Positions 1 to 12,613 of a DNA stretch of 64,000 bases are shown here, piece by piece. The translations under genes and the position numbers were made by a program. The stretch's first letter is position 1. Every line of letters begins with the position of its first letter. The stretch comes from Labyrinthula sp. Ha (Eukaryota; Sar; Bigyra; Labyrinthulida; Labyrinthulaceae): assembly GCA_015227615.1 (NCBI GenBank), contig JAALGZ010000003.1:1984001-2048000 (forward strand), in the 5' to 3' direction. Below the pieces are notes generated by a model. That model was not told the origin of the DNA and ran no database searches. It worked only from the letters and a program-made list of their open reading frames with translations.

Positions 1-307
1 AAAACTGATCTCTTGAACGGCCTTCAAGATATATATAGAAGCTATCCCACGATGCATAAAATAATTCCGTGGTTGATCATGAGGTTCATGGATTTCAATT
101 AAATATATTCTATTTGGTTTTACGAAGACGTGTTTGAAGGGTTTCTACTTAATTATAATGAAGATGTTGATCGAGGTTGTTCTGAAGTGAGTACTGTATA
201 GGAAAACTTCGCATGAGAAAAGGAGTTGCTAGAACAAAAGGTCATAGGTAAGTACTACATAGGAAAACCTGCTTAATTGTTTAAATTCAATCGACTTTGA
301 CTTGCAG
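1..307. other. AT-rich sequence without a gene
   Basis: I see no coding signal here. A 17-20 base stretch around agtactRYatAggaaaac occurs twice, near 188-207 and 251-270. It may belong to the outer part of the neighbouring Mutator-like element, but I found no matching inverted copy on the far side of that element. Confidence 0.4.
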
Positions 308-2338
308 CTACACTGCCTTTTCTTCGCATCTTCCTCTTTCTCGGTGATAAGATTGTTTATCCAGAATGTTGAGAGAGTGACATATCCAAATCGGAAAAGT
401 CACCATCTGCATTTTTTTCAATGCATCTGTCATTTTTATGACAGTTGCATATGTTTTTCGCCACCCCTCATCTGTACTATGTTGAGCTTCTTCACATAGG
501 TCCCTACATGCTGTGTTGAGCATGTAAAATGTTACAACTGGCTTCTGCAGAACTTTCCAATCTTTAAAGCCAGGAACTTTCACATTAAAATTTAAGACTC
601 CCTCTTCAGGAGTTGTTGATCGTCCAAGTTCTTTTAATCCAACTTCATGAAGAGGATGTTCCTGAAAACGCCATCTAGGCAACAAGTTTACCTTGTCAAT
701 ATATTTTCTTTTTTTTGACGCAGATCCTAGCATAGTGACGACAAGGTAGCTTCAAATTAGTCCATGTTGAGCAACTGCATTCAGGATGAACCCAGCCATT
801 GATACCCCTCACTTCAACATTATATAATCTGGAAATATAGCTCTCTGTTTCTGAAACAATATAGGTCCAGTCCCCATTATCAGCAACAACGTAGCATCCA
901 GTTACTTTCTTAATTTCTCTGGTCAACATCTTTTCAACCTCTTCAGAAATATCTTCCCCTTTGGAAATTAGTTTTTTCAACTTTTTCAATGTAGAATTTG
1001 TATAATCAACAACTTGATTTTCATGAAAACTAATTAATTGATCAATTGTCCAATTTTTTTGTTTAGATGAAAGTTGACCACTACCCTTAAATTTAGCATG
1101 AAACCCTTCAAGACGTTGAGTAGAAAGATGACCAAGTGTTAGTTTTCTTTTTACATATGTCCAACATATATTTTCTTTCTGTACATTAATACGTTTTAGA
1201 AGCTGTTGTTGTTCGGGATCTGGAAAATCAAATTTTAGCTTCTGAAGATGGGCATCCAGTTTTTCATTTGTATGAAAGCCCTCCCTCACAGCCTGGTTGA
1301 CACGATCAAGGAAGTCACTTACATAGGGACCTTTTAATCCCTTTGCCCAGGTGAAAAAGATGCAGAAAAATGTTTAACACATCTCACATGTTCAGCTCCA
1401 AGAAGTTTTGCTGCTTTTGCTAAGGCCAAGGAACTATCGCTCATCATAACTTCTGTGTGTTCAAGACCAAGATCCTTCAATCCTCTGATGACTTGCTCAT
1501 GGTTTTCGGTTTGCATTAATGTACAACCGAAATTAACAGTTTTCATGAAGTAATCAACTCCCACGGGGAACATTGCTACAAAAATGTAGCGTGACAAACC
1601 GTGGGTGGTGTCAATTTGTATTGACTCCGAATAAATATTTTTTAGTTTTACTTGTAGTTGTTCTTAAAATGTTAAACCTTTTAGCCTAGGTCTTCCTTCT
1701 GTGTCATTTTAGTAATTTTCAAAAATTCCACCATTACTTAGACATCTTTTACCTTTTTTAATTAAAATTTGAATATTATTATCTGCTGAATCTCTTCCTT
1801 CTTCTCTAGCCTTCTTTAATTGACGTAAAATTAAAGTTTTATCAAATTAAACCCCTGGAAATTCCCGATGAAGTGCCACTTCCACTGATGTTAAGGGAGT
1901 GTCAGCAACTCCAAGGTACTTCAACATTTTTATTTCAGGAGATATTAAGGCCGACTAAAGCTTTCTTTCAGTTTTACTTATCTGTACTTCATGTCCTAAG
2001 TGATCTAAGCATTTTACTTGGAAAATGTATTTTCCTAATTTGAGAACAAACTTAAAGTTTAACTGAAAAGCACAAATTTTAGAAGAAACGCATTTTAATT
2101 TACATCTACGCAAAGTTTTTTTACTAAATCAAAAGATTCTCTTAGTTTCGTCTTCAGAAAATCTGTGGGAGGACTGTTTTCTAAGTCTAAATCGGTTAGC
2201 ACTTACGTTCTTGACAACTTGAAACATCTCTTCTGGTGTGCAGCCTCTGTAACTGATCCAACTGTCATTTCTTCCGCTTTGGTTTAGTTGTTGAAGGTCT
2301 ACTTCCTCTTTCATAGGAGCAGAAAGGTGTGTTTCCAT
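308..2338 (-). pseudogene. Decayed Mutator-like (MULE) transposase with SWIM zinc finger
   Basis: Read on the minus strand, this is a DNA-transposon transposase in pieces. The N-terminal part (2338-2129, running on towards 1620) has a Cys/His-rich stretch resembling a FLYWCH/FAR1-type DNA-binding region. The catalytic core follows: IDTTHGLSRY near 1600 gives the first Asp, and MMSDSSLALAKAAKLLG with CVKHF (1334-1597) gives the second, in the order typical of MULE/FAR1 cores. A SWIM finger follows near 740-790 (CSC, seven residues, CRH). Further homologous-looking sequence continues to 308. The frame changes at about 1345-1375, and again in a T-run at about 705-713 where CVKKKKIY stops. At least one stop lies upstream of the first Asp, so the gene is dead. 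No intact copy is present in the window. The class is fairly certain; the subfamily is not. Confidence 0.8.
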
Positions 2339-2640
2339 ACTTGTAATTTTTTGCTTGTTGTTTTCACAAATTTTGGGAACAGAGAATTGGGAATTGAAGT
2401 TCTGCTAATAAGCTTCCGTTAAGTTTTATGGAATTCCACTAAGAATCATTACCGTTACACATTGTCAAAATCCCCCTAAAATTCTTAACGGAAGAATGGC
2501 GTAAATTTCGCTGGCGTAAAGAAAAACGAGTTCTTTGCAAAAATGTCATTCAAAACCCCACCAACCAAACAACAATTTGATAATAGAAATCAAAACAGCT
2601 ACTTCATAATTCAATGGTTAAATTATAACCCTTTCTAATT
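2339..2640. repeat. Spacer with an inverted repeat
   Basis: CTTCCGTTAAG at 2413-2423 is answered by CTTAACGGAAG at 2484-2494. The pairing extends imperfectly inward to about 25 bp per arm. It lies just upstream of the transposase N-terminus, so it could be part of that transposon's terminal region, but no partner was found at the left side of the element. Confidence 0.45.
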
Positions 2641-5140
2641 CAGAGGTCATATGCTGAGAATTATAATGTTGTTGACGGTGAAAGGTTTAGAAAAAAAGCA
2701 GAAGCATTTATCAAGGAAATGAATATACACGAATAGATTGAATATTTGGCGTGTTCGGATTTATTGTTTTATTCTTTAGTTTTTATTTCTGCCCTATGGA
2801 GTGTATTGGAGATTCACTTTCTTTTTGGTTTGAAAAGTTTCCAACGGTTGAACAGCTTCAGTATTTTCTTGATTTATTTTATTTTTGGTTTGTATTTTGT
2901 CGTTTGAACAGGTTGAATTTTATTGGAATGGAAAAAATAAAGCAAAAACTTAAGATTCAGTCACTACACTATATTTTTTTTAGTTTTTATATTTTAGTCT
3001 TAATACTTGCAGTATTACAGAAGATAGTTCTCTTTCTCAGTTTTTAAAAGGACAAGAAATTAAGTCGTTATAGTAAACTTTTCATTTTTATATTAGTGTT
3101 ATGAAAAATAACCTCAAAGAAGAAACAGTTCTTAAATTACTGGAAGAAGTTTCGTAAATGAATACTATGATAGATATTTTGTATTCCCTTTTATCTTACT
3201 GATTTTTAACATTCATGAAAATAATTTGAGCTTTGATAACCCAGAAATTACCGATTTAACAAAACATTGTTTGAAAAACTTGCCTTCTTTGTTGAAGTTA
3301 ATGTTATTATGATTCTTGTTTTGAGTTATAGTTTGTGATTTGGTGAAATAAATATTGAAGAAAACAAAAATGAAGTTCAATACTTACTGGATAATCATTC
3401 TTCTCCTATGTTATTTGAACTAGGAAACAATAATTTCAATATTAAAACTTAGAAGAAGAAAAAAAGATGTTTCAATAATTCTGAAAAAAAAAATACGATA
3501 GACTAACTCTTTTAAACGAATGTCAGGCATTATTTATGGGTGGCGGAAAAGTAGGAAAAACTTCTACCATAAGAAGTTTGTTTGACAAACACTTTATACT
3601 TGAGAATAATTCAACGTTGGTTTTTAATGCTATTGATATTTTTCAATAGATCCAAATTATTATAATTGGAAGTCAATATTTAAGTATGAACTTAGTGTTC
3701 AAAGAGTCAAGAATAGTCTTCCTAGTGTTATTTATCAAGACTTTGATCCGAATCAAGAAGTTAAAACAAAATATAAACTTGATTTTGAAAAAGAACTTCT
3801 TTCAAGAACAGTTTCTGATGAAAAATTTATTGAGACTATCAAAGGAAATAGTTATGGTTTTGCTGAAAGTAATGTTCATTTTCGTATTTATGATTTTGAT
3901 GGGAAAGAAATATTTTCTTCTGTTCATCATATTCTTATGAACTCAAATTCTCTTTATTTCGTAGTTTTTAATATGACTAAAATTTCTGAAAATGATTTAT
4001 TTAGATTAAAATTTTGATGTGAGAGTATTTTAAGAAATACAGAAAAAGCACCAGTTATTTTTATTGGTACTTATTTGAGAAGATATATTAGAAAAAAATA
4101 TTGGAGACCAGAATTTGGAGAAAGTGTTTAGTAAACTTCAAAACTTTGTTGAAAGTCTTTCTTATGAGTTTAATATATTGAAAAATGATATGAATATTTC
4201 TTTCCAATTGAAAACTCAATACAACATTCTAAAGGAAAAAAGATATCAAAGATAAAATAAGAAGTGTTGTTTCTGGAGCTTCTGGAATAGATAAACAAGA
4301 CTTTTTGAATTTTCAAATAGGAACTGCGAAAATTCTTTTCCTTGATAATTGCCGAGAACAAACAAATATTATGACTTTGAAAGAATTCGAAGATAAATCT
4401 AATTTTTGTGATCTTGATTATTAGGAAATGGAAGATATGCTTGCAATATATTCAAAAGCTGGTCTAATATACAATTTTCCTGATTTAGATTTGGAAGCAG
4501 ATGAAAATGTTGTATTTTTTGCCCCTTCTTATCTTGCGCAAGTTATAGGGAGATTTATCCATGATACAACTTTTCATCAGCTCCCATTTCTTATTCCAAG
4601 TGATATATTCTCTCTATATAGAATTTATGTTGATTCAGAAAAAAAATAGTATTGAAATCTTTAATGTTATTTTGAAAGAATATACAGAAAAATAAAAGAT
4701 ATATATATATATATATATATATATTTGAACTATCTATAAAGAATGTTATTTTAGTAAGAGTTGAGAATGAAGCTGATAGATTTATTCTTCCTGAATTACA
4801 TCCACCTATTAATAATAAAATAAAACCTACTTTCACAAGTAATATAGAGTTTAGTTTTAACTCTCCTTTAAGATTATCCATATTTGTTAAAGTAATCACT
4901 TTTTTTTAAAAACAAGATAATATATCTGATTGTTTTACTTATAAATATTTCAGTCGATTTATACTCAACAATAGCAGAATAGTTGATACTTTTCTTAAGA
5001 GCGAAAAAAGCATTGGTTTCAGTTTGGTTCAAGGTGGAAGTTTTGATTGGCTAAAAGAAATAGTTGGACGTATTTCTATGGATTTGATACTTTTGGATAA
5101 TAGTTTTATTCTTGTTCAAGTGAATAATGTTTGATATTTT
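2641..5140 (+). pseudogene. Decayed Roco-family GTPase gene (Roc-COR)
   Basis: Roco proteins carry a Ras-like Roc GTPase followed by a COR dimerisation domain, often after leucine-rich repeats. The marks are visible on the plus strand in order. A P-loop, GGGKVGKTS, lies at 3539-3565. A switch II-like stretch, IYDFDGKEIFSS, lies near 3885-3920 and is followed by LYFVVFNMTKI and APVIFIGTYL. A COR-like part is open at 4428-4649 (GLIYNFPDLDLEADENVVFF, then APSYLAQVIGRFI). More COR-like sequence follows to about 5140, with RFILPELHPP and later GFSLVQGGSFDWL. Upstream, 2750-3050 is leucine-rich but too decayed to call as repeats. Frames change several times and there are many in-frame stops, and an (AT)n tract splits the COR region. 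I read it as a dead host-type gene. It could be a source or relic of a Roco family elsewhere in the genome. Confidence 0.75.
4699..4725. repeat. (AT)n microsatellite
   Basis: An uninterrupted AT dinucleotide run lies inside the decayed Roco gene, between its two COR-like parts. Confidence 0.9.
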
Positions 5141-6200
5141 TTTTCAATTAGTAAATATAACTTGAGATATTATTGTTGAATTAGTTTATTTTTTCTCGTG
5201 AAGAAATTAAGTAATTGTAACAATTCGGTTTTTCCTGTACTACTCTTGATACTTGAAACTCACCTGGATAAGATTTATTTCTTGTAAACCAATACATCCA
5301 GGGATAATCTGTTGATATAATAAATAGATCTTTCGTACTTTATAACCCAGCTATTTTAGTAACAATAGCCTAGTGTGAATAAAAGAAGTTATCCATCTTG
5401 TTGTTATGCCTATGGTCTTTGCTTAGGAATAAGACGAATCAAGACTCTTAAATTTAATATGTGAACAGAGTTTAGTTTAAAAGCTCATTTGAATATTGAA
5501 GTAGGAATTATTTCCAACCTCTCACATTTTGTTCGCAATGATTCTTAATTTTGAAAAATATTCTAAGCTTATTTATTTTACAGTTTCTATGTTATATGCT
5601 GCAAACAGATCCTACTAATGAAAGAAATAATATTCCTACAGCAATGGTTTTATTCTATAATGTAATTGAACAAAGAGAAAAATTTGCATCTAGTTAAGCA
5701 CCAATTTGTCTTAATTTTGTTACAATTAGTTGTAAATACACCAAATGAACTTTGATCTTCATGAAGAATAAGAATGTAACTTTAGTTTCCTTAATAAAAT
5801 AAAGTTATTATTCTATACATGGTTGATGATGGAACTGGTTCTTACTAAACACTAGATCTGGGAAATTATGTCATATTTTGCGCATGGGATAAATCTATTT
5901 GTGTATCGATATATCCTACAACATTTGCTGGAATTGGAGAAAATAATCGAATATTGATAAAAAAAAACAAAAGATAGAATAATAAGAACAAACATATAAA
6001 CTCAATTACTGAGTAATAATACAAACATTTACCATGACCATTACAGAGTCTGATACTGAGTGTTCTAGATGGAAAAAAGTTCTTAGAATAAACTTCTAAA
6101 TAGCTATTACTTCATAGTTTATAAATAATAAGTAGTACAGAATTCTATTCAGATTAAATTAAGCCTTGCCAAGTTTTTTTGATTGGAATTAAATTTTCAG
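5141..6200 (+). other. Degraded sequence with protein-like scraps
   Basis: No intact gene is visible. Two short plus-strand stretches read like former protein: one from about 5594 beginning MLQTDPTNERNNIPTAMVLF, and one from about 5825 containing VDDGTGSY, NYVIFCAWDKSI and IGENNRILIK. I recognise no family. They could be the far end of the Roco gene just upstream or a separate dead gene. Confidence 0.3.
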
Positions 6201-7600
6201 ATAGATCTAACTCATTCAAAGTTAAAGCGGTGTCATTGCGCGGCTATAGATATTAGAACAATTTCTCCTAGGAGAATATAACACCAAGATTTCTCCATCT
6301 GAAACTTGAGAATAATCACTCTTTGACCCACACACAGAATCGCTAGAGAATGGCAAATAAGAAATGTTCACTACACATATACCCAATTGCTTTCTCTAAT
6401 CATTAAAGGCTTATCGAATATACTGGCTACAAAACTTAATACCCAAAGTTGTTGTCCACATACATCCCTCAACCTTCAACATATCACTTGCAAATTTCTT
6501 AGAACTGGGTGCAAAGTACTCCACTATTCTTTATTTCCTCATAGTATCAGGTGTTAAATTAGAGCTTTGAATGAGTAAACCTGATATATTTTTCATTTTT
6601 CTTAATATTTCCCCACACTATTTAAAAATTTATTATTAACTTTCTCATTTCCTTCTACATATATTTCAAGACATTAGCTAGAGGGTGAAATCGATTCCAC
6701 TTCTCCATAGCCTCGCTGCTATTGATAGCTTTAGACATAGTCTTCCAACCTCTGAGCAAAAAATAAAAGTTACTTTTAAGTTTGACCTGATCTGTTGTAT
6801 GGATTATCCATATTCCTTAGCATATCTCCAGAAAGTGAAAATCTAAACTTCAATTTCATATTCTCTGATAATGATTTCTCGTTCCTCCAATATTTTACAT
6901 CTCTTCTTTACTCTACCACAGAAACAACATCAAAACTTACACAATGAAGATGAATTATACTCTGCACTTTCAATAATCTTTACAATCTATTCTATATTTC
7001 CTGCTTGTTCTTTCTCAGTAAAAGTGTTCTAAACTTCTTTAAATCATTAATTCCATATCTTCTAAACCATTGAATAGAAAGTTTCTCCTCATGTATAGTC
7101 GAATCCATAATCCAAACTGACTCTTTCTATCAAGATTATATTTCCGTTTTAATACGCTTTCAAATAAGTTCCCCATCTAATTCTTATCTGCCTATTGAAA
7201 AGTGTTGCTTTTCTTACTCCGCGTAAAAAATATTATCAAGAATTAGGCTAATTCTTCAAAAATGCCTTTCCTTTTATTCGAATCCATAAATTTTTTCGCC
7301 AATAAAGGTACATATTTAAACACAAAAATACAGATTTCCAAGTATTGCGAACTTCATCAAAACCATTCCATTACATTTTCAACAAAGAATACCGCTTTTG
7401 GTTTTTTCTTGCATCTACCATCTTTTGAACCTCCTATATACCTTCATCCAAAAAGACCATTACACATGTACCTACAGAAAATAAAAATAAATTTAGTGTA
7501 AAAGCGATTTACAATGATGTATTTGATAGCTTTTATTTCCCCCAAATTCTACACTTCATATAAATAATCAGAAATGACTCCACTTATTTCTTATGGCCCT
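6201..7600. other. Degraded AT-rich sequence, origin unclear
   Basis: There is no intact gene. The minus strand has scraps of coding-like composition, but I could not assign them. They may be the downstream part of the neighbouring retroelement fossil or a separate dead gene. I found no LTR here. Confidence 0.3.
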
Positions 7601-10600
7601 GGTCATTGAGGCGTAGTTTCATCCTTCTTTCCAGATTTCAATATATTCTCCTATAGCCAAACTTATTCATCTTGGTAAAAACATAATTGTCATAGCTTCT
7701 TCTTATACCTCTTGTTCACCAGATGTCTACATAACGACCCCTTAGGAAACTCTTTTTCCTGACAGGATCTCAATTGCTTTCTTAGGTCCATAGTTAGATC
7801 TTTCAATAGCTCTAAGTCTACTTGATCCATTTTTTTCGTTTACATTCCTACGATATTTAGTTTATACGAATAAAAAAATGTAAGTTCAAATTACTTCATT
7901 ACATCTAAACCTCTACAAGTTAAGAGAGCTTAAACCAAATAATATTGGATCATCTTCGGTATTTTCGGATATTATGTATCAAGTAACCTAATCAGGATGG
8001 CAAATACTTAAGAAATTTTGGCACCTTTCTATTTTATACTTTAAATGCATCCTCTCCTTAATTTAATCATACGTAAGTTAAGAAATACTGCCCGCTGCAG
8101 CTCCGAAGAAAACGGGATAATATTTGATTAGAAAGGTGACCCCCTTAGTCGCTAAGGAACATAAACTGTGATTCTAAGTGGATTTGGAGTTAAAATTCCA
8201 TAATTATTGAGCTACAATATCTGCATTCAAATCTCTTACATATTCCAACAAAGTAATTATCATTAGGCTGTCCACTGTAGCGAGGATCAAGCCTGCTTTA
8301 TTGAAATATAGAAAATCAGCATACAATATGGAACCAGATTTTGAACCTAACTTAGGGATATTGAGGGGTCTTTTTATCACCAATGAATGATGTTGAAAAT
8401 ATGTCCGCAGCTTCTGCAATTTTGCAATCCCCATCTTTAAAATTTTGCTCGGTTACGTTTCCATCACATATCTCTTTAGTATTTAATGCCACTCCACCAT
8501 GTTTCCCCGTGATTTTGTAGAAAATACACATGTACCACTGCTGAAGGAACAAAAATCCTTTTTATTATTGTTCTCTAAATTTAAGCAAAATTTTGCTCAA
8601 TTCAATTTTAACTCTTACTTGTATCCTCAGGACAAAATTCTCATCCTTGATCTACCAGTTTCCAGCTATATGCTCATGCTTTCACGGATATCCGTTGCAT
8701 ACGTGTAATTCAGAAAAAAAAATGATCAGCAGTCAAATTCACGCACTTCCTGAATCACATTAACCTTCATATCTATTTTTTCCCGCTTAAATCATGTATT
8801 TATATATCCTGACAGTATATACACTGGCACGTTTTTTGAACTCTCTAAATGATAAACAATCAAACGAATTACCATTACATCAGCCCCCCATCTACCAATA
8901 GCTGACCCATAAGATCTAATCTTAGTATGTTTCAGGGCTAATATCCTCATCAAATTTTGAAAGTCGGCGAAGTGGAGTTTCTTGTCCATTGCACAGCATG
9001 TATTATAAATACTTTGAACAGTAATGACTGCTAGATACAGTTATTTACATCCAATATATCATCCAAACTGAAAGCGTAAAAACTTTCCACTGTTTATAAC
9101 AATATATCGACATTTCGGAACCAAACGATTTCGACGATCAATACGATATATTCTCTGAGCTAAATAGAATACGCAATGTAAGTCACTTGTATCTATGAGC
9201 ACTTAAGCATCTTTTTTAATAATTGTAGCAGGCTAGTATCATTTTCATGGATCATCTCAAAACTTGAAAGGGTCAGTGTAACACCCTATGTAATTCAAAA
9301 CTAAAGCTCAGTGCTATATATTCAATTTCCAAAGCCTTGGATTTAGCAATTATTTTATATTTTCCTGTATACGTATTTGTTATGCGCGATACATTTGGAA
9401 TAATACCAAAAAAGCTCTTAGTACAAATAAACTATAATAGTTCATACAAGTATTGCTGACTTAGTTATTTCTAATAACTTCATAACACTTGAATTGTCGT
9501 ACCCATTGCCAGGCTCATTAACTCCCTGACAACAGAATATAATCTATCCACAAATGAACTCGCAAATTGCAACATTTATCCTCAAATTATTACTTGATAT
9601 CCATGTAACGTATTTATCCATTAAATCATATGGATGAGAATTTTATTTCAACATAAAATTGTGCAATCAATTCACTGTATTACACGTTCAGCTCGAAGCC
9701 ATACCGGAATTAGTGATTTACCAATATGTCACATGGTAAAAAAGAGAAGATTTATTATGTCATCACTGTGTTGCCTTAAAGTATTATAAAAGTAAAAGCA
9801 TTAGTGCCTCCTGCGAGCATATAAGGTAATGTACGTTGCCCAGTAGCTCAAATACGGCATAGATTTCTTTTCTTTCACTCTCAAAATTGCGGCCTAGCTC
9901 AAGAGAGTCTTGTTGATTTTCTGTGTAATTTTGGTGAGCGGTCTAAAGTCCGCTACTAGCAAAAGTTTTTGTGGTTTCATTTTCTTCACGACTAAGCAGC
10001 CCTTTGCCATTGCAGAGTCTCTGTCAACCCTGATAATTTTTGCTTGCAGCAACTGTTTCACACACCTGGTTCAAAAGCCTTCCTGCTCAGAATTCACAAG
10101 ATGTTATTTTATCGCAACCGCCCAATTTGAAGGTTTCAAATTTGATTCTAGTTCTTCCATATCAGATAATTGTTCGGACGACTATAATTCACCAAGGCAT
10201 GGTGCATGTTTCAAAAGCATCATGTAGTTATTGATCTCTTTCCGTGACATAACCTACAACTAAGTTCAACTCCACCTTAAATTCTCTTTTGAATAATATT
10301 TTAGCCATGCTAATTGTGTTGACCTTGTTATTTCTATCCGAATATGTTTCTTCATCTACGATTTCACAATTTCTTTCATTATCATTGTCAAATAATAACT
10401 TGACTGGTACATCACAAGTTATCTCACATGAATCTGTCATTTCATATATTCTCTCCTCTAGGTCAACATATCCCTCTTGAATTAGAATTATCTTCTTAAA
10501 TAATAGCTTCTGGAACCAATCAACTAAGACCTCGGTGTCATCCTGGCTCCCTCAGGCTACGTCTTTCTTTTTTTTTACTTTTTTCACAATCAATTTCCCT

Positions 10601-12100
10601 GTCAGCGCGTTAACTGAGTCTAGTTCATACCCCTTCAAGACATCGTTGCCAATAATCAAGTTACCCCGCTTCTCAACCCACAAGAATAATACAAGTATAT
10701 TTAACTATTAAATTTTTCTTCCTTTCAAATCTAATTTTATCTCGGGTAGTAAGTTACTATCTCTCACTCAATATCTCCTTCCCTGCTGTGATTATCTCCA
10801 AACCTTTCTTGAGTCCAATTCCTTTACCGTAAGAATTCCTTTAACTCTAATTTATATTACTTTTGAATGCTCCGTTGCATATAGAGATGATTCATTTATT
10901 TTCCCTATTACTGTCTAGAGGAACCTCAACCTCAGCCGCACCTTTTAACAATTTAATATCATAGTTTTATTCTTCGCAAAAGCTCCAGTTTCTCACCATC
11001 TTGAATGGGTTAGTGTAAAGTCCAATGTATGTATCACTTCTTTGTACAACTGGTTCACCTTCGTGCAACTTGCTAGCTTCCTCTTCTCCTTGTGTTCTCT
11101 TCTGTTGCGCTGAATTTGTTCCTTTGGTGATTATGTGATCATGTGCCTTTTCCTTTGTTTTAAAATAAATCTTACCTCAAGGTTTCCCTATTTATAACAA
11201 TAAAAATAGACCCATTTGTATCTAGGTAATTGATCAAGAAATATCTCTATAATTTTATAATCTTCTTCTTTATCTTCATGACGTGGGGCTTCTTGGTATA
11301 TCCTGGTGTTTTGCATCAACTTCTATTTCCCGGTTTCTTTTTTTCTTCAAACTACCACATTCTTTCTTTAACCTCTCCTTTTCTCTTTTGGTAACAGTTA
11401 CTCGAGGATATATATTCTCTCAGTCTATTCTTACCCTTAATGTGCAGTTCCGGATCTAGTTGAAGATCATCATGATGCACACTGAAATTGGCGGGTAGAA
11501 AAGCCAAAAAAGGCTGCTGCTATCGACTTAGGCTTCTTTCACATATCTTTTGACATCTGATTCAGGAGCTTCTCCACTTGTTTGAAGAGAATGGCTACAA
11601 CATATCCTTCCTGCAGGTTCTCGATATATCTTTTTTCTTCATTATAAGGTCCGCTGCTAAAGTTAGATAAGGAATCCTATTATCCTGTAGTTCTTCTAGA
11701 AGGTGGTCAATGACTTGATTAGCTGTTGCCTTTCCTAGATTAGCAAAAACCTCTAAAACATACTGTCTAAGTTTCTTTTTAAACGACACCTTATCTTGAG
11801 CTGCCTTCTCCAATCTTCTTATTCCTACATGAATCTCTTCATGTTCGTGTATTCTAACTCCTTGAGCACAAGTATATTATTTCCAATTACCATATTCGCA
11901 ATCAGGGCACTTAATTTCTTCATCTGCACCTAACAGTGTTATTCCATTTTTTTTTCTGTTTCATGTTCAAGGGTATGTCTCCTTGAGCTTTCCTTGGTAT
12001 TATGCTTGTGCTATCTATTTGAACTAGAGAATTAGCATGAATAATCTTAACAGTGTTTTCCACGCAGCCTGGATATATTCCGCCATATAACTGCAGTACT
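7600..12100 (-). mobile_element. Fossil LTR retroelement, Ty3/gypsy-like
   Basis: On the minus strand, from about 12.1 kb down to about 8.2 kb, there are scraps in the order expected of a Ty3/gypsy element. A gag-side region with a Cys/His finger comes first (about 11.6-12.0 kb). A protease-side region follows (about 10.6 kb), then reverse-transcriptase-like sequence (about 9.9-10.2 kb), a reverse-transcriptase/RNase H-side stretch (about 8.8-9.0 kb) and an integrase-core-like stretch (about 8.2-8.45 kb). The element is heavily broken with many breaks, no part is intact and it looks old. LTRs were not found, so both ends are approximate and the 7.6-8.2 kb part is uncertain. The family is inferred from part order and weak motifs. 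Confidence 0.55.
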
Positions 12101-12613
12101 CTATAGCTTACTAGACTAAGCGTTCAAAATTACGATCCAAAAGTTTCTTTTTATACCAGTGACTCGATATCAGTTTTCAGCTTGTAAGAACCTATATTGC
12201 AATATTGAAGGTTTTCGTTATGTTGAATGAAGTAGTATTCTTAACTTTAATCTCTTTAGACGTCTACCAATAACTTTATGAATAGTGGTTAAGGTTTACA
12301 AGAAGATTTTTTTCCATTTAATTCTTATAAATGGATAAACCCAATATCTTCTTTCAAACTTGTTAACGAAACATACCGTTATGACACTTTTGAACAGAAG
12401 GTAACGTAAGGTTCTCCAAACGTCGGTAACAGTCGCTTAGATGATTATATTGTTTCTATCGTCCCACCTTTGAGTTTTGACTTGATAAAGCAAAGCATAA
12501 TCCCGGGAATAAATATAAATTTACCAACAGATATGTTCAAAAAAGAAGGTAGTTTTTTTTCGTTTCGGGTTTTTTGTTTCAGATCTTGAGCTTGCAAATT
12601 ATATTGCAGAATT
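12101..12613. other. AT-rich spacer
   Basis: No gene is evident. It lies between the retroelement fossil and the duplicated segment upstream of the aldo/keto reductase gene. It could contain a decayed end of the fossil, but I found no repeat partner. Confidence 0.35.
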
